From Tiliqua scincoides (taxonomy: Eukaryota; Chordata; Lepidosauria; Squamata; Scincidae): a DNA stretch of 64,000 nt. This document shows positions 43,240 through 54,040 of this stretch, one piece after another. The notes beneath the pieces were generated by a model. That model was given only the letters and a program-made list of their open reading frames with translations. It was not told the DNA's origin and did not search any database. Position 1 is the stretch's first letter. Each line of letters starts with the position of its first letter. The stretch is from positions 3,270,001-3,334,000 of the forward strand of contig NC_089829.1 of the NCBI RefSeq assembly GCF_035046505.1, given 5' to 3'. Both the position numbers and the translations under genes were made by a program.

Positions 43240-44020
43240 ATGAAGTTCACAGCCAGCCTTTTGGTGTCTTTGCTGGCCCTAAGTGTAGCGCTGGCCACAG
43301 AGGAAGCTGTTCTGGATGAAAAGCAGGCAGTGAGTATCAGCCACTCCCTTCTGGGCACCAAGACTGGGAGGAGGCAGGTCATAAGAGAGACAGGTAGAAT
43401 GTTGGGATTGAATTTTTGTAAAATGTTTAGACTCTACAAGGTCAGTCTGGGCAGAACAGTAGAAGGTGTTGCCATTCTTCCCACACACTGAATCTGAGAG
43501 GGGACTAGGTCAGAAGAGAAAGTGTGGAGGACAGGAGAGACACTCCTGCCCTGGACCACCCTATTCTCCCTCTTCCACACTTCCTTTCCTGCTCCCTTCC
43601 TCTTCATAACTGGGGTACAAACAGGTAAGCCAGGTCACAAGGCACTGTACAGGGAAGGAATTTGGCACACTGTCTTGTGTACTTGGAGACCTTGGGCCGC
43701 CTTGTTCTGGTGGCTTCTGTGAAACATAATTTTCCAGTAGGTAGGAGGCAGAGTCAAAAGAGAGCCAGCCTCATTAATACAGAGTGGGAGGATGGCATGG
43801 TTGTGTGAACACTGTCTACTGCATCAGGTCTTCAGCCTGAAGCCTTAACATCGCCTCATCTTTCAACCCACAGGGGGAGTTCCAGGTCCGTGGACAGAGA
43901 TCCTTGGAAAAGTTACTGATGCGTGGCTCTCGAGCCTTACCTGAGCCCCCAAGTGCTGAAAACAACTGGTCTTTGGGGTGTAGAATTAAGAACAGGGGTG
44001 GCACGTGGCAGGCATGCTAA
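43240..44020 (+). CDS. Putative secreted disulfide-ring peptide precursor, copy 1 (unrecognised family)
   Basis: Not recognised as a known gene. Two coding exons, 43240-43329 and 43874-44020, join in phase 0 across a GTGAGT-CAG intron and give a 78-residue precursor. Residues 1-19 are a signal peptide (MKFTASLLVSLLALSVALA, cleavage before TEEAV). Two RxxR sites follow: RGQR at 36-39 before SLE, and RGSR at 47-50 before A. The chain ends LGCRIKNRGGTWQAC, with cysteines at 66 and 78 and the stop immediately after the last. They are the only cysteines, so a C-terminal ring of 13 residues is expected. Furin-type processing would release about 28 residues. AATAAA lies 153 nt after the stop. The start was chosen for the signal peptide and the match to the second gene at 54041-56228. 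Function unknown; a hormone-like or antimicrobial role would be inference. Confidence 0.68.
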
Positions 44021-44172
44021 CAGCAGTGGGCCACATGCCAACCCCTTCCAGGCCACTTGTGGAAGACTTGGGTGGCCCCCAAGTTGAAGATAGCTGGCTG
44101 AAGTGGAAATATTCCTCTTCTCCTGTCCAGTCATTTGAAGCCTTCTTTTGATTGAGATGGTTCCAGTCCACA

Positions 44173-44178
44173 AATAAA
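44173..44178 (+). terminator. Polyadenylation signal of small peptide gene copy 1
   Basis: AATAAA within AATAAAGAATGA, followed about 35 nt later by a strongly GT-rich stretch ('gttgtcttgtgtgttttgtt') typical of a downstream cleavage element. The same 12 bases occur at the end of copy 2. Confidence 0.75.
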
Positions 44179-44889
44179 GAATGACACTCTCCCCCCCCCC
44201 AAGTTGTCTTGTGTGTTTTGTTGTCTTGTGGAGAGATAGAGGGCAAGAAGGACCCTGTGCCTAAAGGATGGCAACCACAACGTTGGTCTCCCTTGCTCTC
44301 TTCTTCATTCCTAACTAGGCAGACAGGGACTGAACAGGCTGCCACTAGCCCAGGCTGGAAAACTCAGGTCAAGAGAGGCTGTCTGGCCAAAGGCTCTCTC
44401 CCAAAATTGGCTGGGGGGTGGGTCTGTGCTGTCTCAGCACAGGGAGAGCTCTGAGGGAGAGCTCCCTCCAGCTTCAGCTGACCTGAAATCCCAGTTGCAG
44501 AGGAACAGTGGGAGGAGGGGGGGGGCACCCATTCCTGGTATCTGGTCGGCCATTGTGGGAAGCAGAATACTGGCTTGTACCAGTGGAATCTGTGGCTGGA
44601 TCCAGCAGGGCTTGTCTTCGGGCCTTTTTTGGTCACTGAGCCAAGACCCGAGTTCTTACAAAGCATTTCCACTTGGCTAGTAGTTCTGCTCAGTCCTTCT
44701 GTGTCTGAGCATCGGGTTTCAGGCTATGGTCAGATGTGTCTTGTCATTACAGCATTTTTAATTTTGCTTTAATTTGTTGTTTCTCTGGTGATTTGGAAAA
44801 CCCCATGCAAAACCCAGAGAGTTGGCTGCCAGCCAGAGAAGCCAATACTGAGCAAGATGGCCCAAGGGTCTGACTCTGTGCAACAGCTT

Positions 44890-45060
44890 CCTATGGTCAA
44901 AGTTAGAGTGATCAATCCCCTCCTTTTCTCCTCACAACAACCCTGTGAGAGAAAGTGACTGGCCCAAGGTCATCCAGGAAGCTTCATGGCTGAGGGGGGA
45001 TTTGAATCTGGATCTTCCAGGTCTGAGTCTACCCCCCAAACCACTACACCACCCTGGCAG
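44890..45060 (-). mobile_element. MIR/CORE-type SINE, reverse orientation
   Basis: 'acaaccctgtgagagaaagt', 'ggcccaaggtcatccagg', 'atttgaatctggatcttcc' and 'aaccactacaccaccctgg' follow the reverse complement of a tRNA-derived CORE-SINE, with the A-box region (taGTGGTTt) at the right end. Confidence 0.65.
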
Positions 45061-46639
45061 TCAAGCATCAAGCATGCTTCCTGCCAGTCTGGAATACATT
45101 TGTGAGTTAGGCAAACTCTTATTAGGGAATGAATGTTGAATTTTAATTGTTAGCATATAGTCACATCTTTAGATCAGTACAGGAGGAATTATCTCAGCTA
45201 GATATTGGCTATTGTCATTTAGATGGCATTTTCTGTTATACAGTATGTACTTTTGTATTTTTCTAAAAAGCAACACATACTCACTCAGAAGTAAATCCTA
45301 TTTAGTTTGATGAGTCATAGTCCCAAGTCTATATGTATTGAGTTTCAGCCTTTCCTGCATGGGTGTGTATGTGTAGAATTGTCCTCAATGAGGACTAGTA
45401 ACTTGAAATTGTGGCATGCTTTTGAACTTCTCTGACCAGTGGAACTCCAGTATATAAGCCCTGCTTTATATACTCAAAGGGGGCCCTTTGGCCCAGCATC
45501 CTGCACCCACTCCTGCCATTGCTCCCCTGCAGAGGCACAGTCTCCCAAGACACGGAACTCCAAAATTTGGTGAGAAACACAAACTACAGCGCTGGTGCAA
45601 AATTTCTTGTTTCTGTATTTTGGTCATTGTTTGTTCCTATTTTAGGGAAAGGAGAAAACATTTGAAAAACAAAGCGGCTGCCACTGTTTTGTCAAAGCTA
45701 CAAGGTTCCAAATGTTTTATCCCACCCCATCTCAAAGAAAAGCTCCCTGTAACAAAAATATCCCCACGAAAAGTTCACCCCATTTCAAAATGCTGGGGGA
45801 AGCTGCGGCTTGGAACAGCCCTCTGACCCTTAACTAGAGATGCAAGGACTGGAGAGGGCATGTTTGGTGCTGCTTTGTCTGGGAAGAGAAGCTCCACAAT
45901 CCAAACAAGAGCCTGAGTAACCGAATGAGAGAGGAGCCAATGTTGGCGTCAAGCGGTTGCCATTTCAGAGGACAGGCAGTGCCAACTGTGCATAAAGAAC
46001 CCAGAGATGCTGTTTGCTGGTCATTGTTGTGTCTCAAGAAATGCAATCCTGGTCCAGAAGATGGCGTCACCAACAGCCACTAGCAAACATGCCCACCCTG
46101 GTGCCTTCATCGCAGGTCAGAGACCCCAAGAATTTCCATGGAGGTCCAGTATCATAACCAACAGAGCAGGAAGCGTGATTTCCCCCACACCTGAAGTCTG
46201 CCACAAGTGTCTCTTCAGGCCCCTGTTGGTGGTAAGGAGAAATTCCACCGTCAGGGATGCTCACATCTTCGGCCGTCTTATGTTCCCTAATTTTGTGTTT
46301 GCTAAGCAAACAAGTCCTGTTTTGCAAGGGCCCTGAGCTTTAAGTCTCACAAATTCCTTTTCCTGGGTGGACCCTCCTTATTTGTGGATTCAAGACCCAT
46401 GGATTTGACTTACCATGGGTCCTGGCACATATCCGAAGGGCCTCACCAAACTTCACAGATGCAATCAGAAGTGCCTTCTGGTCACACCTGGGAGATATTT
46501 GGAGGTGAGAGGAGGTTATGTGCGGCCTACACGTGCCTCTGAAAGCCTCCCAGAGGTGGTCCATGAGACCTGAGAAATGGTCTGCAAGATCTCAGGGGAA
46601 ATAAAGATTGCTTTGGATCACTTCCAGTGTCTTGTTGAG

Positions 46640-47172
46640 CTAGAAATAATAGGCTGCTGAGAAAACTCCACAATCAGGGAAGGCAGGTCCTCGCATGGAT
46701 TAAGAATTGGTTGAGGACCAGGAAACAGAGAGTGGGTATCAATGGGCTGTTTTCACAATGGAGAGAGGTGAAAAGTGGAGTGCCTCAAGGATCTGTCCTG
46801 TACTTTTCAACCTGTTAATAAATAACCTGGAATTGGGGATAAACAGTTTGCAGATGACACTAAACGTTTCTGGGGGGTGAAGACCAGAAGATACTGTGAT
46901 GAGCTCCAAAAGGATCACTCCAAACTGGCAGACTGGGCAGCAAAATGGTAGATGCATTTCAATGTAAGTCAGTGTAAAGTCATGCACATTGGGGCAAAAA
47001 ATAAAAACTTCACATATAGGCTAATGGGTTCTGAGCTGTCTGTGACAGATCAGGAGAGGGAACTTCAGGTGCTGGAGGATAACTTGATGAAAGTGTTGAC
47101 CCAGTGTGTAGTGACGGTGAAGGAGGCCGATTCCATGCCCAAGCATTGGATCATTTAAAAAGGGATTGAGAA
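46640..47172 (+). mobile_element. CR1 LINE, 5' portion of a copy split by an L1
   Basis: Sense CR1 reverse transcriptase sequence with frame breaks: 'gtggagtgcctcaaggatct' encodes GVPQGS, and 46952-47100 encodes [29 protein letters not shown]. Ends at 'aaaagggattgagaa', where an L1 has inserted; the CR1 resumes at 49912. Confidence 0.88.
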
Positions 47173-49911
47173 GGGGGGGTGGGGCCAGAGGCTTTTCTGA
47201 GAGCTTTTCTGAGCTGAATGGAGAGCTTTTCTGAGCTCTTGAAAGCTCTTGGGAAAGCATGCTATTTCCTGCCAAAAAATCGGGTCTGATGAGATCCGAG
47301 GATCTGTGATCAGGAGAGATTCAATCCTACAGATGGTGTACAGTTTTGGAGAGGAAGGGTCTCCAGGGGCTGTTTTTTCTCTAAGGGAACCCAGCCATCA
47401 GTGTCAGTGTTGGTGAGGATTCATGTTGAAGGCCCCAAGCAGGGAAGGACCTTGGAAGAACTAAGTGAGTGTTGTTCTGCTGTGTGTGTCTGGCATTGAT
47501 TGATTAATTGACTGCCTGATTAAGCTTTTGCCAGAGGGAAGAAGAAGGAGGGGCAGGTTTTCCCCCTCTGGGAAGAGGAAGAGGAGGGAGGCTTTCTCTG
47601 CTCATTTGTTTGCTTGTGTGAGAAGAAGCTTTGGAGGAGACCTGCTGAGCTTGTTATGGAAATATGAGAGCATAACTCTAACTTTACAAATCTAAAACTT
47701 GTTTATCCTTTTGGAATTTATCCTTTTGGAATATATCCAAAATTTATCCTTTTGGAATAAAAACTTTGCTTTGAAACATTCAGTTTTCCTGTGGAGATCT
47801 TGGAGTCCCTGTGGAGAGGGCTGGAGATCTGCATTTCTTTGTTTTGCAAAAGCGGTTTCATTGTTTTGAATTCCTTGGACTATCTCTTGGAACAGAATGT
47901 GGTTGATATAGCAACAAACGTAAGCAATAGAACCAAGATAACAGAATAAGAAGAATAGAACATCGGGGACATCTAGTGGATTTAAAAAGACATTGCAAGG
48001 ATAAGAACAGGACTTGACAAGTGAAGTAAGGAGGAGGATATCCTGAGAGTATTTAGTGGCATTAAAAAAACATTGCAAAGCAAAGGTTTATTTGATTTAA
48101 AATTCCCCTGTGTTGGTTTTTATGGGTGAGCAGTTGAATTTTTTTTTTTTATGATGTGATGTGATATATGGGTAACTGATAGTGATATAGGTGATCAGAT
48201 ATTTGAGTTTTACAGGAAAGAAGATATAAGAAGGAAGAAAAAGGATGACAGGAAAAGGAGCAAAAGTTAGGGGCTCTCCTGCCCTGGAGTCAAGCTTGGG
48301 AAAACTAACACAAGAGGAACTGAAAGGGAAAGATTGGAAGCTGACATTACAAGACAATATAGAAAAATTAGGTATGATGGGACAGCAGCACACAAATCAA
48401 TTTTTGCAGGTTCAAGCTAGTCTGGATGCTTTAACTACACAACTAATCTTAGTGTGCAACTGAAAGATCAAGCAGATGAGAATACACAAAAGATTAGAAA
48501 ATTAGAAAAAAAGACAACAAAAGATCAATCTAGAATACAGGAGATAGAACAAAACCAATACGATGGAGAGGTAACTTTAATGGAAATTCAGATGGAGACT
48601 GCAGCTCGAGTGGTGAGAATACAAAATGTACCAGAACAGAAAGGGGAAGAAACACGACGTCTTAGTGGTGATTTAATATCAGAGTGGATCAAAACGCCAA
48701 CAGAGGATCTGGATTCAGCGAGAAGAGTGAGCACTTTCTATCTAAGAAAATATGAACTACCAAGAGAAATCCATGTGAAATTCATCAGAACTTTTTACAA
48801 AGATAAAATATTGAAGATCTCACAGGAAAAGGAATGGATGGTGGAGTGAAAGTGAAAATTCTGAGACATGTCCCATGGAGAGTGAGAAAGAAGAGAAAAG
48901 AATATGAAGAGCTAGTAAAATTTTTAAGAGGAAAGCAAATACCATATAGATGGCTTCTCCCAGAAGGTATGTTTTTTCAATTCCACACACAGATATATAA
49001 TATAAATTCAACAATGAAAGCAGAAATTTTTTTGAGAACAGTGATGAAAGGTGAGACGAGAAATGAAGAAAACAAGGAAGAGGAATTGAGAAGAAAAGAA
49101 TTAGAAAGTGTAGAAATGGAGCTGGAAGAAAAGAATCAGATGATTCAGAGACAATTGAGGAATCAGAGGAGGAAGAAACTAGAGGGGCAAAGAGGCACTC
49201 ACTGATAGCAACAAGAAGAAGACAAAAAAAGGTGAATAGTAAAAAGAAACATGATGGTTAAGGCAGGATGGAGTATTTACTCTGTCAACATAAATGGCTT
49301 AAATTCACCTCAAAAACGAAAGTCTTCCTTCAATTGCAAAAGTTATTTGCTTAATATTATCTTAGATATTATAGATAAGGAATATTATATAATGAAGATA
49401 TTATAGATAAAGAAAATGATGTGTATTTAGTTATTATGATATTAACTGCTATAAGGATTTTATATGCTAGATACTGGAAAGTTCTTAAAATTCCAACGAT
49501 GAATTAATAGAGAAAATAATGAATGTGGTGGAAATGGATAGGCTTACAGAGTCTTTGGCTCAACAGCGTAAACTGACACAGATAGAGCAATGGAGACCAT
49601 TTTATGCTTAGTTGAAAATGAAGTTGTAGATGTATAAGATAGGGCATTTAGATGAATATATTGTATACATGATCTATTATACAAGATATGATATGATAGA
49701 TAAATGATACTAAGAGGTTAAGCTAGAAGAACAAGATTAGAAGATATGTATTGATTGATTAGATATATTGTTATATGATTGCCTGCACCCCTCCAATGGT
49801 GTGTTTTTGTGTTTGTGCGTGTGTTGTGTATTGAGTTTGTGTTTGTTATGTGTTTGCCTATATTTGTTGTTTGTTTTTATTTTGGAAAATAATAAAAAAT
49901 AAATTTAAAAA
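47173..49911 (+). mobile_element. L1 LINE with ORF1 but an almost entirely deleted ORF2
   Basis: A G-rich 5' UTR (from 47173) is followed by ORF1 coding sequence at 48245-49205 in three frames. It has a coiled-coil-like region (NTQKIRKLEKKTTKDQSRIQ), VRIQNVPEQKGEETRR, LPREIHVKFIRTFYKDKIL and YRWLLPEGMFFQFH, matching the L1 ORF1p RNA-binding and C-terminal domains. An ORF2 start at about 49252 (WSIYSVNINGLNSPQKRK) stops after roughly 30 codons; sequence then jumps to a short 3' UTR ending in an A-rich tail at 49890-49911. Target repeats of about 15 bp (AAAGGGATTGAGAA / AAAGGAATTGAGAA) flank it. The structure resembles mammalian HAL1 (ORF1-only L1 derivatives). Confidence 0.85.
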
Positions 49912-50050
49912 AAAAGGAATTGAGAATAAAGCAGACAATATTATAATGCCATTGTATAAATGTTCTGGTCACCACATCTCAAAAAGGACATAGTGGAACT
50001 GGAAAAGGTGCAGAAGAGAGTGACCAAAAGGATTACTGGTATGGCGCACT
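49912..50050 (+). mobile_element. CR1 LINE, continuation after the L1 insertion
   Basis: 'gcagacaatattataatgcc' (NIIMPLYK) and 'ctcaaaaaggacatagtgga' continue the CR1 interrupted at 47172, then end near 50050. Confidence 0.85.
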
Positions 50051-50054
50051 TCCA

Positions 50055-51454
50055 TTATGAATGCCTTCCATTATGAATACTGCATTATCTGAACGGAGTT
50101 GCATTCCTCTTACAAGAACAGGTGTGCAGTTTGGGAGTTCTCCTGGACTCTCAGCTCTCTCTGGAGAACCAGCAGTCGCTAGAAATGTGTTCACCCAGCT
50201 TGCGTCAACTGAGACCATACTTGAGCTGTTTGGACCTGAAAGCCTCCCAGAGGTGACCCATGTTTTAGTAGCTTCAAGACTGGACTACTGCAATGAGCTC
50301 TGTGTGGGGCTACCCTCTAAAATAGTTCAGAAACTGTAATTAGTGCACAATGCAGAGAATTGAGTGGTTACAGCCAGTGGTGTACCTGGGGGTCCCCGAG
50401 TTTTCTGCCCCCCTTGCCCCCCACCCGTGACCTGGAAGTAATTGCGGTGACGTCATCGTCACCGCAATTACTTTCTTGCGGCTACTTCCTCCATTCCCCC
50501 TTTGGAAAAAAGGGGGAACAAAGGAGGCAACCGAGGTCCTGACGGAGCGCTACATGAGCCACGCTGATGTTCTAGGGCCCTGCCCTTTCCTCCTATAAAG
50601 GAGGATGTGGGGGTGGCTCATTCCAGTGCTGAGTTGCTCCCAGAGAAGCAGCTTCTTGCTAGAGGTAGCAAGCAAGAACCTTGAGCAGTCCTGGAGCGGT
50701 CCTTTCTTGAGGCTTTCTTAAAGGGACAGAAGCCGGCTGAGCTGCCGGCTTCTCTCCCTTTAAAGGAAAAAGCGGGCATGTGGGTGGGAGGGTGGCGGGG
50801 GGGAGGCTTGAGGCAGTGCCCCTGGAGGGTCGGCGCTCAGGGCATTTGCCCCATTTGCCCACCTCTAGGTACACCAGTGGTTATAGGTGCTGGATGTTAT
50901 GACTCGACTGGACCGCTGCTTCCCTGGCTGCCCATTCGCTTCTGGTTCCAATTCAAGGTGCTAGTTCTAACCTTTAAGGTTCTGAAAGACATTCCATCCT
51001 GAAAGACATTCCTGAAAGACATTCCATCCTTCCATACATTCCAGCTTCTTAGGTCATCTGACAGGGCTTTTCTGCAAGTGCCACCTTTGTCCCAGGTGAG
51101 AGGGGTGGCAGCTTGGGGGCAAGCCGTCTCTGTAGTGGCTCCACAACTGTGGAATTCCCTCCCAGGGGTATTGAGAACTACTCCCTTGCTCATGGCTTTT
51201 GGGTGAGGGCTCAAAACATACCTTTCTCATCTGACATTTGGTTGCTGAGTGGATATTTGCCCCCCATGCCTCTGAAATACTACTGTGATTTGACTGCCTC
51301 CCTGGACTTACATTAATTGCTTGTTTCTGCTCTGTTTTGGTTCATTCCACTATATCATAATGTGAAAATTTAATGTTTTTAATGTCTTATTTGTTTGTTT
51401 TTAATGTCTTATTTGTTTCTACCTGTTGCTATACTTTGTACTTAGAAAGCCACC
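50055..51454 (+). mobile_element. L2-like LINE, C-terminal ORF2 and 3' region
   Basis: Encodes ARNVFTQLASTE, VTHVLVASRLDYCNELCVG and, after a nested MITE, LPWLPIRFWFQFKVLVLTFK and PQLWNSLPG. The SRLDYCN and LWNSLP motifs are typical of L2-group LINEs. 5'-truncated, with frame breaks. Split by 50375-50879. Confidence 0.8.
50375..50879. mobile_element. hAT-like MITE inserted in the L2-like LINE
   Basis: CAGTGGTGTACCT at the left and AGGTACACCAGTG at the right (13-bp inverted termini, one mismatch). Flanks GTTACAGC (50367-50374) and GTTATAGG (50880-50887) match at 6 of 8 bases. Removing it rejoins the LINE coding sequence, which fixes its boundaries independently. GC-rich, no transposase. Confidence 0.88.
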
Positions 51455-51457
51455 TAT

Positions 51458-51955
51458 GAACATAAGAAGAGCCCTGTTGGATCAGGCCAAAGGCCCATCT
51501 AGTCCATCTTCTTGTATCTCACAGTGGCCCACCAAATGCCCCAGGGAGCACACAAGACAGCAGACACAATCTGCTGTGCCCACCCCTGCATCAGAGGTAA
51601 CCTGCTTCTAAAACCAAGAGCACATACCTACTATGACATGTAACCCATAATGAACTTTTCCTCCAGAAATTTGTCCAATTCCCCTCTTAAAGGCATCCAG
51701 GCAAGATGCCATCACTGTGGCAAGGAGTTCCACAAACTAATTACATGCTGGATAAAGAAATATTTTCTTCTGTCTGTCCTAACTCTCTCAACACTCAACT
51801 TTTGTGGATGTCCCCTGTGTTATGTGAGAGGGAAAAGAGTGTCTCCGTATCCACTCTGTCCATCCCCTGCATAATTTTGTATGTCTCAATCAGGCACCTC
51901 TTTTCTAACTGAAGAGCTCCAAATGCTGTAGCCTTTCCTCATGATGGGTATGTGC
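51458..51955 (-). mobile_element. CR1 LINE 3' end, antisense
   Basis: 'gatcaggccaaaggcccatc', 'gccccagggagcacacaag' and the reverse of the C-terminal ORF2 ('actctctcaacactcaactt', 'cctgcataattttgtatgtc'). Ends near 51955 beside a sense CR1 end. Confidence 0.9.
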
Positions 51956-52112
51956 AACCTCCTGATTTTAGAAGAAGGCTACTTCAAGAATGCAAGGAAT
52001 GGCAACAGAATTTAGGTCTCGTGTTGTCTTATGCTCTCTTATGCATCTGTTGGACCACTGTGAGATACAGAAAGCTGGACTAGATGGGCCTTGGGCTCTT
52101 CTTACATTCTTA
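51956..52112 (+). mobile_element. CR1 LINE 3' terminus, sense
   Basis: 'caacctcctgattttagaag' to 'ggactagatgggcc' and 'cttcttacattctta' is a CR1 3' UTR in the orientation opposite to its neighbour; together they form an inverted pair of CR1 ends. Confidence 0.75.
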
Positions 52113-53767
52113 GCATCCCTCCACAGACCACCAGAGAGGGTGGAGAACAGACCACCCACAGCCACAGCTGGCAATAAGAACAGCAATGCACAAATCTTCT
52201 CTGTAAATAATAAATCTAATAAATCTTCTGACTATAATTGTATTTTGTGTGTGTGCAGGGGTGGGGGGGTTGCATGTGGTCCATGACTTTTCCCATCTTT
52301 GCCTCCATGGTCCACAGGTTGGGAGCCTTTGTTCTAGGGGCTATCTTTCCATTGGCTCTCCCTGTCTTCCTCAATTTTGCCGGTGCTTTTGGGCAAAACG
52401 TGCCAGTCTTATGGCCTGTGGCTGCAGCTGTGGCTCTTGAGTGAGCAGCACATCTTCTCCTAATGGGTACAATGCCTTCTCTTAATAGGCATGGCACAGC
52501 GGTTGTTCCATGTTACATCATTCGTGATGGTTTTGTTTGCTTTCTAATGGCACGAAACAGGGCCATTCAAGAGCTGGCCAATGGGAACATCTGTTGGCTA
52601 CATTTGCGTTGCCACCATAAGTATTATCTGCTCCTTGCAGGCCTTGCCAGCTTATTCTGAGCCATCTAGCCTTTGCACAGCTCGGTTCTTGGTGGGGCCA
52701 TTAGTAAGTTGCAGTGATGCAGGCAATGAGCACCTGCTTGTGGGGAAATTTCCTCCCTTAGCCCACCACAAGATCCCCGCAAGTTGCGTGCTAGGCATAG
52801 TGACTTTAAGGGAGCAGCGTGTAGGGAGGCAGGTGAGGCAAAGCCTCCACACAGGAGTCCTTCGAGAAGCGCTACCTCTGTATGAAGCACCCACAACACA
52901 CAAAGCACACGGGTGCCTCACATGGCTGTGGTGCTTTACTGTGGACACTCCAGTGGAGAGGCTCTGCCTCATCTACCTCCCCATACCTGGCGACTTTGGA
53001 GTGTCTTGTATCCCAGGATGTATCCCAAGATAGATCAAGTCCATCTTGGGCAGAATCCTACTTCCCACAGTGATGGCCAGATTCTTCTGGGGAGCCCAAA
53101 GGCAAGGACAAAGGCAGCCATCTCTCCCTGTATTCAAGATTCTGTCTTAATGATATTAATAACAGTAATTAATTTGAATACTGCACAACGATTTCATCAC
53201 AGAGTTGCATTACTGGGGAGCTGCAGGGGATGCCTGTATTGGACTAGCAAGGCAATCTCATGAAGTGACCTTTCAGGGGCTACCAATAGCAGGTGCACAA
53301 GAAGAGAATCAAGGGGTACTGTTGTTTCCAATTGAGGGGAGGGGAGACCTAGAGAGAGAAAGACACTCCCCCACATACCTTTTTGTTGCTGACCACTGTC
53401 CTGCTCTGTAGTGGCACGTTTTTCTTTTGTCTTCGCCACTGGTGGCTGCCATGGTTTTCACAGGCAGTCCCCGAGTGATGCTGTGGCATGACTGAGGGGA
53501 GGGTGCTTCTGGGGACTCAACTGGCAAATCCCACTTTCACCCCAGAAAAATGACCTCAGGTAGGGTGACAGGATTGGGGCTGCCATTCATTTCACCTCTA
53601 TGGAAAGCAGGACCCCCTATCCAACCAAGCTGGGGGGAGAGTCACCCTCACTTCCCACTGGCAGGGCTGGGCTACTGGCATGACTGAGTCACCAAGTGGA
53701 CACAGAGCAGTGTAGAGCATGACCATAACAAGGAGTCTGTAATTAGCAGGTTCTCCCCCTTTCATTC

Positions 53768-53773
53768 TTTATT
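53768..53773 (-). terminator. Polyadenylation signal of small peptide gene copy 2
   Basis: Minus-strand AATAAA within AATAAAGAATGA, about 270 nt after the stop of copy 2. Identical 12-base context to the copy 1 signal at 44173. Confidence 0.72.
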
Positions 53774-54040
53774 GATTTGTGGGTTGTGCAGAAGCATGTT
53801 TTGCATGTCTACTGGAGGCAAAACTGGAGAAGGGGCAAGAAGACAAGCAACAATCAATCGCTAAGCAAGGGCCCAGTTTTCTGGTGGAAAATGCTGCTCC
53901 CTCCTCCCAAAACCAGCCAGCCCTGAGTGGAGTAAGAGGACTGAATCACCACATAGCAAAGGACAACATACACCAGGGAAAATGCATTGGGGTAGTGAAA
54001 CCATTTCATCAGCAGGAGCCAGGAGCCGGCGAGAGCAGAG

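Larger units (their letters stand above)
44196..53740. other. Region between the two convergent peptide genes
   Basis: No host gene recognised. 44200-46640 is mostly unique sequence with a CORE-type SINE and weak MITE and Tigger-like pieces. 46640-52112 is a LINE nest (CR1, L1, L2-like, CR1). 52113-53740 holds diverged repeats such as a segment near 52905-52990 that shares 'ggagaggctctgcctca' with 38870-38920. Confidence 0.6.

Noticed and set aside
43240-44020. Natriuretic peptide gene, since NPPA/NPPB map to the same human band
   Set aside because: The ring is 13 residues and lacks the CFG...DRI..SGLGC pattern of natriuretic peptides.
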